A DNA stretch of 64,000 bases from Aspergillus flavus (Eukaryota > Ascomycota > Eurotiomycetes > Eurotiales > Aspergillaceae). The stretch covers positions 4,092,001-4,156,000 of the forward strand of contig NC_092409.1 of assembly GCF_009017415.1 (NCBI RefSeq), read 5' to 3'. This document shows, in pieces, positions 32,715 to 44,309 of this stretch; within the stretch, counting starts at the first letter, position 1, and the number at the start of each line of letters is the position of its first letter. A program made the translations under genes and the position numbers. The notes below the pieces were generated by a model that worked only from the letters and a program-made list of their open reading frames with translations, ran no database searches and was not told where the DNA came from.

Positions 32715-35500
32715 ATGTCTGAAGCTCAAACGAGGTCGTCTGCCTCTCGTGGCAGGGTATCCGCTCGCGGCGGTCGCGGTGGCTATAGCTCCAGAGGTGG
32801 TCGAGGTGGCAGCAGATCTGCAAAGGCAGACAACTCAGACAGCACACCCGCTACATTCGAAGACGAGGGAGAAATTGGTCAAATGAAGAAGAAATATGCA
32901 AACACTCTACCCATGCTAAAGGAATTGTTCCCTGACTGGACGGACGAGGATCTCGTCTTTGCGTTGGAGGATGCAGACGGCGACCTCGAGGAGGCAATTG
33001 ATCGCATAACTGAAGGTTCGCCGTCGATCTCGATCCAATCTGTGATTTCTTCTCACATAGCCGGACTAACATCGGTTTTTGTCGTGATCTAGGTAACGTC
33101 TCTCAGTGGGGAGAGGTAAAGAAGAAGACCACAGACCGGAGCCGCCCCAAGCCAAAGGAGGCACAGAGCACCCCGACCGAGTCGACTACTGCTCCCATTC
33201 GGGGAGGCCGTGGACGTGGTGGATTTGAGAGCCGTGGTGGACGTGCTCGTGGAGATCGTGGCCGTGGCGGTCGCGGCGGTCGTGCTGGTGCCCACACCAA
33301 TGGCAGCCGCCCAGAGAAGCCAGCTGCTCCTGCCACAGTGGAGACAGCTACCCCCGAGGTCACCAAGACTGAGAAGCCGGCCGATGCTGAGCCAACAGCT
33401 CCAGAACTAGCCGACGCCTCGAAGGAGACCCCCAAGGATGCATCGAAGAGCAATGTGATTCCCGAGGGTACCAAGAAGGGCTGGGCAAGCCTGTTCGCAA
33501 AACCGGCGCCTCCTCCCCAGCAGAAACCTGCTGCCCCCGCTCCAGTACCAGCCCCAGCTCCCGCTCCCGCTCCCGCTGCTGCACCTGCCCCCGCGCCTGC
33601 CCCCGCTGCCGCTCCTGTTCCCGAGAAGCCTGTTGCCGAATCAGTGCCCGAGCAGAAGGAACAGCAGGAGCAGAAAGAGCCAAAAGAGCAGAAGGCCCCT
33701 GAACCTGCACCCGTCCCGATTCCACCTCCAATTCCGGTTCCCATGGAAAAGGCACCTGAACCTGCTATCCCTCAGCCCCTCGAAAAACCTGCTGTCCCTG
33801 CCCCGGCGACTGAAGTTGCAGCTCCCAAGGATGATTTGACCAAGACGAATCTTGCGCAGATTCCCGATGTCTCTCCCCCGGCTCCCACAGCCACCGCAGC
33901 TAGCACCGTTGGCAGCGCCCTTGATGCTAACAATGCTGCTGCCGCAACACCCACACGACCTGCACCTGCCTACCCCACCAGCGCACTCAAGCAGAGTGTT
34001 CGCGCTGCCGGTGCCCAGCGCCGTGTGATGGAACAACAAGAAGCAGTTGTCATGCCAGGAAACCACGCTGTCGACCGGGCTGCAGTGCAGTTTGGCAGTA
34101 TGGGATTGAACGGCGATGCTGCTGATGTCGATATTGATGAGAACCGTGAAGATGCTGAAACTCGTGCCCAACCCCCTCAACACTCCCCCGTGGCTCCTCG
34201 TGCCTCCTTGCCTCCTTCTACTCAGGCCCAGGCCCAGGCTTCGACCGAGAGCCCCGCTGTCTCTCGCCCAGCCCCTGGACTACCCCCCGTTCCTCAGGCC
34301 TCTGCTGCTGACTCCTCTTTCAACGACTTCGCCCGCTACACCGATGCTCACAAGCCCTATGATCCCTTCAGCCAGCAGGTGACCCAACCTCAGCCTCAAA
34401 TCCAAGAACCATTCGCCAATCAAGCTCCTGTCCAGCCGACCGTAACCACTGGCAGCGAGTATTCTCCCTTCTATGCCGTCGACCAGCGTCTTCCTTACAA
34501 CTACTATGGCACCTATGGCCAATCCCAGGATGCTACCGTAGCCCAGAGAGCCGCCGCCGGATTTGGCGTCTCGGGTGCGGAAGTACAGCCCCATATTCCT
34601 ACAACCCAGCCTCCCAGCCGCTACGGCCATGTTGACGCACCCAACAGTGGTCACAACACTCCGAACCCCACCCTTCCCGGTGCTACTCAGACCCCAACTG
34701 CTCAGCACATGCCTGGCCAGGGCGCCTACGGATATGGATACCCTTATTTCTCCAACCCTCACTATGCTTCGTACATGAGTCAGATGAGCGGGCACCAGTA
34801 TGGCCGCAACCGCCCTATGTATGACGATGCGCGCAGATACGACGACCACTATATGCCTCACACAGCCCAGTATGGCTATGGGAGCCAGTATGGTCCGTAT
34901 GGCAAGGCTGGAATGTACGGCCAGCCTCACGGTTTCTCTTACGACCACTCTTCGTCACCCGCTACTACTGGCAGCTTTACCCAAGCCATGCCTGGCCGTG
35001 ACACCGTCTACGGCCGTACCGGATCTGCCCAACCATCAGAGAGCCAGCAGTCTACAGCCGGCTCGAACACCTTCGGATCGGGCATGTCCGACGTCTTTGG
35101 TCGCTCCCAGGGTGGCTTTGGGCAGAACCAGCCCATCTCTCAGCAGCCCCCAGTGACCACGGAGGAAACCAAGACCTTTGACACGCCCAAGGCCTCTGGA
35201 CCCAGCCCTTCCCTAGCTCAGGCTAACCGCCCTGGTTCCGCTACCAACAGCGTGCCAGGTCAGCCGCAGGCACAAACTGGCCTTCCCCCTCTGCAAGGCC
35301 AGCAGGGTCAGCAGGGCTTTGGCACCTATCCCCACTTGAACCCTCAGTATGGGGGTCTAGGTGGACTTAGTGGACACCAGGGTGCAGCCAATCAAACCCA
35401 CCACCAGGCTACTGGCTACGGTAACTACGGAGGCGCCGGCTTCACTAATTATTATGGCAACACCGGTCGCGGTGGCTGGGGAGGCAATTACGGTCACTAA
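32715..35500 (+). CDS. def1: RNA polymerase II degradation factor 1-like protein (CUE domain, Gln/Pro-rich)
   Basis: Exons 32715-33015 and 33093-35500 give 902 residues. An RG/GGR-rich start (SRGRVSARGGRGGYSS) is followed by a CUE ubiquitin-binding domain at about 57-100 (LPMLKELFPDWTDEDLVFALEDADGDLEEAIDRITEG). A second RGG block is at about 125-165 and a KKGWASLFAKP motif near residue 230. Then comes a Pro-Ala repeat stretch, with alternating PA dipeptides at about 33,535-33,620. The C-terminal half is rich in Gln, Tyr, Gly and Ser and prion-like, ending GWGGNYGH. In yeast, Def1 promotes ubiquitin-mediated removal of stalled RNA polymerase II after DNA damage and is processed to enter the nucleus. 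The intron donor GTTCGC is weak but the only one that keeps the frame. Confidence 0.88.
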
Positions 35501-36366
35501 ATGATGATGACATTGCATTTTTCCCGAATGGCGGAATTCATATTTGGCTCAGGGGGTGGTCACCCTGACTCAAAAGCTTTTATATTTCGTCGGTTGTTAT
35601 TTTATGTCACTCTCAAGTGTGTAATCTCTACTCTCCGTGGGAGCTTGGCTGGTTTTTTCTCTTTTTTTCTCTTTGGACTCGAACTGTTATGCAGGGTTGC
35701 CTTCATGATGCTGTATTGAACTGAAAAAAATGCTACCTTTCTGTCTCCCTTCTCCGTCATTTCTTTCCTCCTTTCTCTTGTACGGTTTCATGACATTGAC
35801 CAATGTCTTACGTTTGTTCTGAATTTCCTTGATTCGCTTTTACGAAATCTTACTTCCCTATTGCTCTTGTCTGCCTTGCATATCTTCCGCTTCCTGTACT
35901 ACATATTGGGGTTCAGTTGGGATTACATCTATGCATTGACTGGGTTAGGACAAGGGACGGGGGAACAAAGAATGCAAGAATTAAACTGGGCGGCGTTGTA
36001 TTTTCATGTCCAGCCGAAACAATTGGGTTCCTTTGCTACACGGCGTAGGATGTAATATTCTCCGACCGAACCTGTCATGTTTCATATAATGTTCAGTATC
36101 ACTATCTGGGAGGATTGGTCCCTGTATCTCCCCCTCCACATCAATACAACATTGTGAAAACTCATTCTGACCGTAGGAGTACTCCCATCGAAGCACATCA
36201 CGTGGTTACATCGGCGCTAGTGATACTGTGACAGGCTCAAAGGGGAAAACGGGCAGGTGATATCTAACTATCCTACATTCGGCTAGACCCCAGATCGGAT
36301 CTCTTCTCCATGGGTCCTTGTTACCTCTTTCTATGACTGTACTAAGAGCCGACCATAACGTTGTCT
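35501..36366. other. 3' flank, no gene seen
   Basis: The first 350 bp downstream of the Def1-like stop are T-rich and likely 3' untranslated sequence. Frames at 35,861 and 35,981 are not credible. The end borders the convergent regulator gene. Confidence 0.6.
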
Positions 36367-37607
36367 TCAATTGCTTTGATTTGAAATTTTAACTCGTTGC
36401 GAGCTCTGATGATGATTGCCCAAAGCTCGGGCTGGCCAATCCAGCCACTCAGCCCAGTTTGGTCCCAGGTACGTGATGATGGATTCAATCAAAAATCGCC
36501 CACCGTCTCCAAACCCCCATACGTCGCGCCGTGTATGAAGGCAAGCGGCATAATACGCCAGTACCGCAAGAGCCTCAGGGCATCGCATCGAGAGGAGATC
36601 AATATATTCCGGAGAAACCAATATCGGCCAGGCAGTAATCTCTGAGATGCCAGCGCCTGGCGTCCCATACGAGCATGAAACTATCGCGTGTTGCAACGAT
36701 TCTATCGCTTGCTTATAAGTATTGGTGATAGAGGGGCCTAGTTTAGCCGCCTTGATGAGGGCTAAGAGCCTGGCGCATTCGGGGTCAAGTCCTGTAATCT
36801 TTGAAAACCGTTTTTCACCATCCAGAATGAGTGGCTTCAATGGGGACTCTCGAAGCATGCCCCATGAATCCGTGGTGATTGCACGGATCCCCCGGTGTAG
36901 TCGAAAACTGCTCACCAGTTGGTCCAAGAAGTGATCGAAATCTTGGTCTTTGTTGATTAATACGTCGTAAAGGAGGTGCACATTAAGAAGACCGGCAAAC
37001 AAAAAGAGCGGAATGCATGTCTCCTGGTTTACTTCGAGCTTCATACCGTTGAGGATTGTTAATGCGTGCGTTTGGAGTTGTGCTGCGTGGTGACGATAAA
37101 ACTCTCGCTCTGCTGGATGCAAGGCGCTCAGATGTAGGGCACTGAGGGCCAGTAGCTCATTCATGAGATACGGAGAAGACATGCAAATCTGTTGAATCTC
37201 GGGAGAAGAGATTGCGTTATTGAAATTATCATGGAATGTGTTTCGTGTTTCTGTCATCAAGTGGTGTAAAAGCTGCATGTGAAGCATATTGACCGGCGCA
37301 TCTTGGAGAAGCGAGTCGGACCTCGGACTCGAAACATCGGACGGCTGGTCTCTTGTCACAGCCACTGCGGGGGAAGAAGCTGGCGAAATGTTGGTGCGAG
37401 ATCGTGTAGCACTTAGAAAGATGTCCGCGTATTCGCAAAAGCGTTCCGAAGTTATACAGTTGGTACATGTCGGACGCTTTTCGTCACACTGTCCCGGTTA
37501 AGCGATGCTAACGTCAGCGCTCTTGAGGGTAGCTTTCTTACTTTTATATGGCGTCGCTTGCATTCCAAGCATCCATTGCGCGACTTCTTATGCGTTCTGC
37601 GCGGCAT
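36367..37607 (-). CDS. Zn2Cys6 fungal transcription factor
   Basis: Exons 37542-37607 and 36367-37488 (complement) give 395 residues; the 53 bp intron starts GTAAGA and splits the zinc cluster. The N terminus reads MPRRTHKKSRNGCLECKRRHIK, then CDEKRPTCTNC and a last Cys in ERFC, six cysteines with typical Zn2Cys6 spacing and basic residues before the cluster. The rest is a fungal regulator middle region with LLHHLMTETRNTF, MNELLALSALHL and LDPECARLLALI. It is short for this class and ends with SNQSN. It starts 494 bp from the divergent RTA1-like gene, so it may regulate that gene; this is an inference from arrangement only. Confidence 0.92.
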
Positions 37608-38101
37608 GATAATGGTCGTGGTCGATCCACATCCCTCGAAGAACTATTCATGTGGGTGACTGCGGTCTGTTCGCCAACCTATTTCTTACACGCTATCGAA
37701 TCATGTTCTTCATACTATGCGCAGATGCTGCTAATAGCTCACTGCAGATTTTGGATCCAGATGGACTCTAAAGAAAGCTTCTTAGCGTATGAAGAGAAGG
37801 TTCGAAGTAGCCAAAGGCCTAAAATAAGGAATCCGCGTATGCACGGACCACTTTTAATATAGGATCCACTACCGGATTCGATACGCGTATTCGGTCGATT
37901 TACTTTAGGGAACAGTGCTTGTCTATGGAGGCTTTGTGCCAATTTCTTTACGCGTATAACGTATCCCTACTATGGTGCATGAAAAAGGCTTCGCGATCAG
38001 TGTTCGGACATATAAATACAAAATGTTTCACCCCAGAATTTTAGGGGTAATCCCAGAATACTCCCCCAAGGACATACGATTATCAAACGACTCTCACGAC
38101 A
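37608..38101. promoter_or_regulatory. Divergent promoter between regulator and RTA1-like gene
   Basis: 494 bp shared by the two divergent starts. It contains the palindrome ATACGCGTAT at 37881-37890 and TACGCGTA at 37949-37956, both built around the MluI word ACGCGT. TATAAATA is at 38011-38018, 91 bp before the RTA1-like ATG. Confidence 0.5.
38011..38018 (+). promoter_or_regulatory. TATA box of the RTA1-like gene
   Basis: TATAAATA lies 91 bp upstream of the ATG at 38102, a normal distance for a fungal TATA box. Confidence 0.55.
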
Positions 38102-39010
38102 ATGGCGCAACTTGAGCCTTATGCAGGGGATTACTACCTCTGGGCATATCTACCATCAGTCCCAGCAGCTGTTATCTTCCTCCTGCTTTTTCTGGGTGCC
38201 ACCATCTACCACTTCTGGAAACTATGGAAAATGCGAGTTGGGTTCTGTCTCGCCTTCGCCATTGGAGGCATATGTGAGCGCTGCTTTACCCTTAGTTGGA
38301 TTGCATTGAACGAAGCTAACAATATTACAGTCGAAGTTATCGGATACGGTGCACGGGCTGCTGCTTACAACAGAACTGGAGAAATCATGCCCTACTGCAT
38401 CCAGAATGTGTTCATTCTTCTTGGCCCGGTTCTCTTCGCCGCATCAGTGTACATGACCCTCGGCCGCATCATCCGCAGTGTCCGAGCCGAACATCACTCG
38501 CTGATCCGAGTCGGCTGGTTGACTAAAGTCTTTGTCCTGGGTGACGTGCTCTCCTTCGTGATCCAAGGTAGCGCAGCAGGTCTGATGGCGACAGGATCAA
38601 ACGCGAAGATGGGGAAGAATATCGTGATTGTCGGTCTGTTGGTCCAAGTTATCATGTTCGGGCTGTTTATTGTAACTTCGATCGTGTTTCAAAGACGTAT
38701 GCATCAGCATCCAACAATCCAAGCATTCGACCAGGCCATTCCCTGGAAATCCCACTTGCACACACTCTATGCAGTCAGTGTGCTGATCATGGTTCGATCT
38801 ATATTTCGGGTGATCGAATATGCCATGGGCCAGGACGGGTACTTGTTGAGCCATGAATGGCCAATGTATGTCTTTGATACATTGCTGATGTTCGCTGTCA
38901 TGGTGATCTGGGGGGTATGGTACCCGGGAAACCTCGACTTCCTGATACAAAAGCCTGCCTCAGACACTATGAGTATGCACAGGCCTGAGGAAGGATTACG
39001 GTGTTCATAG
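38102..39010 (+). CDS. RTA1-like seven-helix membrane protein
   Basis: Exons 38102-38273 and 38331-39010 give 283 residues. The intron (GTGAGC to CAG) is 57 bp, a multiple of three and without a stop, so an unspliced reading also stays open; splicing restores the family block GGIFEVIGYGARA. Seven hydrophobic segments are visible, beginning VPAAVIFLLLFLGATIYHF near residue 18. RTA1 hallmarks include IMPYCIQNVFILLGPVLFAASVYMTLGRII, the GDVLSFVIQGSAAGLMA block, RSIFRVIEYAMGQDGYL and a terminal WGVWYPGNL. Members such as yeast Rta1 and Rsb1 are plasma membrane proteins linked to 7-aminocholesterol resistance and long-chain base export. The exact substrate here is unknown. Confidence 0.93.
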   Translation: MAQLEPYAGDYYLWAYLPSVPAAVIFLLLFLGATIYHFWKLWKMRVGFCLAFAIGGICERCFTLSWIALNEANNITVEVIGYGARAAAYNRTGEIMPYCIQNVFILLGPVLFAASVYMTLGRIIRSVRAEHHSLIRVGWLTKVFVLGDVLSFVIQGSAAGLMATGSNAKMGKNIVIVGLLVQVIMFGLFIVTSIVFQRRMHQHPTIQAFDQAIPWKSHLHTLYAVSVLIMVRSIFRVIEYAMGQDGYLLSHEWPMYVFDTLLMFAVMVIWGVWYPGNLDFLIQKPASDTMSMHRPEEGLRCS

Positions 39011-40601
39011 GCTGGCTATCCACGAAGTTAGTGAACTTGGAACGAAGCACTTCTGCTTAGAAGTACACTTTACCTATTTTATTCTTGTATATAATACTCC
39101 TCGGCCACCCCATAGTCAGATGGATCAGATTCCTGCTTCGACAGAAGCATGGTTAATATACATTGACGACTTTAAAACAAGCTACAACATTGGTATTACG
39201 CATGGTACATATGTGTGTCCAAACTCCAGAGAACAATTCAGACGAGAACGAACCTCAAAGATAATTATATATAGTGGGATTACCAACAAGCGCCTAGTTG
39301 AGATATTACAAAACTGTTAATCACCACCTGACAGCATGAAAATCCAGTCAAGTATGGAAATGAATACTACCCACACTCCAGACATTAGGGTTCGATAGAT
39401 AACCTCGCCATCCATGGGTCACCAACGGGAACAACCACGGACGCACCCCACCAGAATCAAACCCTTTCCCAAGGAAACGCGAGAAATGGCTTGCTCAGAG
39501 GATAAAGAAATCCGGGAATGCATACGCGTACACAAGATCACTGACGAGATCAAGCACGTCATCTCATTGATCTCTTTGCCGTTTGGTAGAGCGATTACTA
39601 TCGTTGAGAAACCTAGTATAGCAAGGAAACCTGTTGTCTATGATGCGTTAGGGGTTCTTGACACATAGGTATTAAATTCCGAGTGGCTTACGGCTGCGAA
39701 TACTAAGTGTGTGGATGGTTGGTGATTGATGTGGTCGGAATATATAGTTTGGTGATATTCAGCATGTAGGGTCCATATGTGCGTGTGTTTAAAGATATAT
39801 TGCGTTCCCCCTTACACAACTTTCGAGTTCTCCAACAAAACCAAGTCCGATATAACATTCTGACATTCAGGCTATCGACACCCGATAGAATCGCAAGAGG
39901 AGAGAAGATCTGTTTGGCTCCGGATGTGCCCAGGACTGACCCAGCTGCATAGTCCAGAATTGCCGACGTCTCACTGTGAGGCGATGGGTCCGTGATCTTC
40001 CTGCCTCAACACTTAGGCAGTGATCAACGATGGACGTGCTTTAATTAAGCCACCCACTTAGGCTCTGATAGTTTGGCGAGGGGGAAGGGGGCCAAAATTC
40101 GAAAAAAAATTTGAAATCTGAGAAAAGGGGAAGTGAAACGCCAGGTTTCTGCCTAATGCGCTCCATCGGATTGGAGAATTTACCTGATTTACTACAGTTC
40201 TTGTTTCAATTTAGATAATAAAAACTCCCAATCAGTGATGGAATTACGCGTTTACCACTCGGAATCCACTATCATGCAGATTCGAGTACGTTGGTGCCAA
40301 GGAGAACCTGATCTACGTGAAAGCTACGGAGCTGGTATGGATCATAAACTTCGCGACGGAAGTTAGTAGCGTGAAGTAAAAGACAACCTGTGTATTGATC
40401 GCCGTGTTCTATATACAGAAGCCGAAAAAGTATCAGAACCCCCAAAGAAGAATGAAACAAAGGTTTAGATTAGAAAAAAAGAAAGGGGAAGACTCTGGGT
40501 CAAGCAAACGCGTTCTATAAGTGCAGATGCCACTGCAGTGCATTAGCCATCAATGAAACTATAAGTGGATTGTATAAAGCGTCGAACCCGAGTTCAGGCA
40601 A
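39011..40601. other. AT-rich intergenic stretch, no gene seen
   Basis: 1.6 kb between the RTA1-like gene and the convergent oxysterol-binding protein gene. Frames at 39,120, 39,414 and 40,272 have no family resemblance. A TTAATTAA word is at about 40,043 and a run of A near 40,105. It probably holds both 3' untranslated regions. Confidence 0.6.
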
Positions 40602-42036
40602 TTATGCAGAGACCCCCAAGCCTTCGCCACCGGTCTTGTGATACGGCGGCTTCGCACCATCTGCGCTTGCTGGGTTGAAGCGCCACACCCCACCAGTTTT
40701 GTCGCTTTCGAGCGATGTAAGGCCGGCCTTTCTCGCAAGTTGTAAGAGCCCCTGATCCTCATTCTCGTCTACGCGGTTGAAGAAGCGGCGCTCCCATTCC
40801 CGACCCTCGGACTTTTCAACCCTGCGAAGCTCGCGTTGGGCGTTCTCAATCTTCGACTTGGCCACAGACACGGCGTCCATGTCGCCCCGCTCGATGCCCG
40901 AAGCCACGTCCTGCCAGGCACGCCGACTTTCGTAAAGGTCTTGATCCTCCAGTGGGGCCAACTGGAGGGGAGTGGTCTTGTTATCCTTAACCACGTACGT
41001 CTCCACTTCATCCTTGGTTCGGGCATTCTTGATGGTGAACTTATCCGACCACTGCCCATCGACAGTGTACAAAGGCTTCTTCTCTCCTTCGCTCTCCTTA
41101 TACAAGATGGCGTTAAAGGTGTTCTTCTTTCCACTTAGCCAGCCTTTACCGGAGTAGTCGATCTTGGCCACGTAGCCGGTGCTGCTAACAATCCGTGTCG
41201 TTTTTTCCAGTTCTACGAACGGAGTTCCATAAATCAAGGATTCGATGTGCAAACTTGGAAGTGTGATAAGGTACTGTTCCTTCTGGGCCGGGTCGTTCTT
41301 GTCCGCGTTGGGTGGGGTGACGGTCAGGAGGGCATGTCCGATCTGCTTGATTTGGATGGTGCTTGAAAAGGAGGCCTTCTGGGCGTTGTATCCTTGTAAC
41401 TGTACACGAATAACGTTAGGAATGTGCTTTTTAAGCAGAAAATAAGAATAAAAAGAATATGCAAACTTACTTCTACCCCATGTTTCTCATTCCGAATTGC
41501 GTAGGCGGTTGCTGGGGGATGGTGGCTGACTCTAGTCAGTCTCCTACGGTCTAAAAAGGACTTGTTCTGAGGTGTCCACCTACCTGACTTGTTCACTGAT
41601 CAATGAGGTTTCCCCGACATTCTCGTCAGTGTTCCACTTGCCCAGGAAGAGCTCTCCCAGGAAGGGGTTCAGGGGCTTCTTCTCACTACCCAGTTTCTCG
41701 CTACGGGTACAATATTGCTGGTGCAGGGTACTGATGAACCATTTCAGAACAGCCAGGGCTCTTTTCTCGGGGTCCGCTTCTGTAGCTGGGGCCACGAAAA
41801 GGTTCGGATGCTCAGCCCAGTAGGCGGAGTACTCGGTCAGGGAAGTGGAGGAAAGGATAAAAGGTGGAGCGGTCAAGGAAGATAGGTCGCCGTTGAAAGA
41901 GGCGATAGACTTTAGGAGGATTCATCGGTTAGTCAGAGAAATGAGCTGTCAATTGAGGGGGGTTGCGACGTACCTTGAGGAAACTTGACCAGGAGCCTTT
42001 GCTGCTGGCGGGGATTGCATCCTTGCTGGAACTCAT
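40602..42036 (-). CDS. Oxysterol-binding protein, Kes1/Osh4-like
   Basis: Exons 41974-42036, 41584-41909, 41471-41525 and 40602-41399 (complement) give 413 residues, against 434 in yeast Osh4. The product is a single lipid-exchange domain without PH or ankyrin parts. The N-terminal lid helix follows [19 protein letters not shown]. The signature [12 protein letters not shown] is restored only if the second intron ends after AGTCAG at 41,526. [12 protein letters not shown] and [13 protein letters not shown] are further family blocks, and the C terminus carries WERRFFNRV and VWRFN. Role: exchange of sterol and phosphatidylinositol 4-phosphate between membranes, affecting Golgi traffic. Expected location is cytosol and Golgi. 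Confidence 0.95.
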
Positions 42037-43288
42037 CTTTTGCTAGGTAATTTTGGATTTCTAGAGAAAAATGTTTTGATTCCGAATTATTGATCTAATA
42101 GAAAAAGTAGTCACTGGATCCAGCAGTAACAGTCTGGGGGGGTTGTGTTGACAAAAAGGTCAAGAATATGGCGAAGTGGGGAGAAAGGGAAGAAGAGCAA
42201 TGGATGATGAGGGTGAAGTCAGTCAGTTGGGTTTAGACTAATTTGGGGGAGATGAGGTGAAGTGCCCACGCGAACGGTCGTAACACTAGTCCCATTGCGA
42301 CGTCATGGCCCCTCCGCCATCTTTTCTTTTGGTTGGTTTGAAACTTCTTTGGTTCCCTTCCTGCATGCATCTTCCTTTTTACCCGACAATCGAAAAGTCA
42401 TCTGGCATTGGTGAGATTCTTCCCTAGTCGAGAGTCTAATTTTGCCACTTCATCTCTTGTCCTCGGTTGAATCTTTGGACCCGTTGTCCTTCCCAGATAG
42501 GGGTCAACGTTTGCTTTTATTCTCCGACGATATTGATGTATCGGGAATAGCAAATTCAGTGTAAAAAGAAATAAACCTAAATGAAAATCAAAGGAAAATG
42601 TAAGGAAGGAAAGGACGGGACTTAGAGCATCGAAAGTCTTGTCACAGGTTGGATTTGAGATCTGTGGCCGTTTTAATATTGAGGCTTGTTTTTCCCTGGT
42701 GGAGATCTTATCAGATGACTTGGCTCTCAGTGTGGCTTGCACCTGATCTATCCTCTCTAGTTTAGCTGTTCGGTCCCTTTTTCCACGCAAGCCTCACCTC
42801 TCGGCTTTCTTTCGGATACACAATTTTGGTCCTGTCTCTTTATTGCCCTTGTGCGTGACGCGTACCTCTCACCATTGAGGCTTTTTACTCCTCGCACTGA
42901 CAATCTAGCAATTGTTGTCTGTGTCTGGGGACTTACGGCAACTATATCTGCACTAATTAACCCAAGAATTGGTTTTTCATGGAAAACAAGACCCTAGACA
43001 CTCCCAAAGAGACTTCTGAGGAGCTTGGATGAAACTAAAAGGCCGGTCCTGAAGGGAAATGCCAATGTGTCAAACAAACACTGCTATCTATCCATGCCTC
43101 TGTCCCTTCTCCTCTGTCAAGGTCTATTGATTTGAGTAAAAGGTGAAATGGAAGAACACGCGAAAGGGGCTGATTTTGATGTATGATGTTCTGGTCCTTG
43201 TGACGGAAACTTGTTCTAGCCAACAAGTAGACCAACCAGATTACTGTGTATGGTGATCAGTGGACCTTTAAGACTCAGTCTTTTTTTT

Positions 43289-43327
<39 letters not shown>

Positions 43328-44309
43328 CCTTTTCTCCTTGAATTCATACCACATGAACAATAGCGAGAGCACGTCAAAACTGACTCCAGCACATTAGCTG
43401 GGTCGTCATGTGTCTGGTCGTCTCAAAGCCCATCCCGGTCCCATCGTGATGATCCTCCTGAACAGCTCCTGTGGCGGCTCCACTTGGTCGCGGATCCTCC
43501 TTAGTCAAGAACCGATGGGTAACGGGAGCTATCGGAAAGCCGTGTACTCCTAGAACCCCAAACGGGTCCTGCTACCGTCTCCGCCGAATGAAACAATTAC
43601 TTCACGGAAACACGCGTGGTTTTCGGCCTATTGTTTGCGCCGTTGGTCAGCCAGGGGTCTAGTTGGACTGCAATGTCGATCCAGTTCCCACTCTTGGGCC
43701 AAGCTATAGACCTGCGGCTCCGCTCCCGAACCTATAGTGGCCATGGGCGTGGCTAGGTCTCAGGCATATCATTGGCTCGGCGCATTGTATGGGGACTGTG
43801 GTATTTCTATGGTCGCCCTGAGAAGCATGTGCTACTCTTCACATTGTCTTCCTGCTGGGCGCTGAGCACTCAGGCACCAATGATATCGAGTTGGGCCCCA
43901 TTCGGCTGCATGGTCTGGCCACACTTCAGGCTGATGATGTGATGATAGTCGTGCTAAAAATGAAATTCTATTCTGCAAAACGCGCAATGCAAAGAGCATT
44001 GGGGGATCTGTCTCCTTTTCCGATTTTGTTCATTTAAGATGCAAGCGATGTCAATATGTCTGCTCATTGAAGCACTGTATTCAAAACAGATTTCCCTTTT
44101 CCAGCTCTCAGTCTCTCTTTTCATTGCATTTCTCTTGGCTTTTGCCCTGTCGCTCGTTCCAGTTAGCCTCTAAGACAATTCAATGTCAAATCTTTCTATA
44201 CAGTTGTTCATTCATTGATCCAGTGCTTAATTCCCGAAGGAGTCCAAACACTTTCATTCTTTAGTTGAACATTGTCTTTCCCTTGTTGTCCCTGCAGTTG
44301 GCATGAAAC
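42037..44309. other. Divergent intergenic region, no gene seen
   Basis: 2.3 kb between the oxysterol-binding gene start and the MFS start. The open frame on the minus strand at 42,398-42,790 lacks any ATG. A poly-T run is at 43,281-43,327. No tRNA, repeat element or domain is seen. From about 44,090 the plus strand becomes C/T-rich, as expected for the MFS leader. Confidence 0.6.
43281..43327 (+). repeat. Poly-T run (T8-G-T38)
   Basis: Eight T, one G, then 38 uninterrupted T in intergenic DNA about 1 kb upstream of the MFS gene. There are no target-site duplications or poly-A tailed element next to it that I can recognise. Confidence 0.95.

Noticed and set aside
33103..34948. Several long minus-strand frames (up to 222 codons)
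   Set aside because: They are antisense to the repetitive Pro/Ala/Gln-rich part of the Def1-like gene and read as low-complexity Gly/Ala/Arg runs.
42398..42790. 130-codon minus-strand frame
   Set aside because: It starts at TTG, contains no ATG, and a stop lies two codons upstream. No splice site offers a start.
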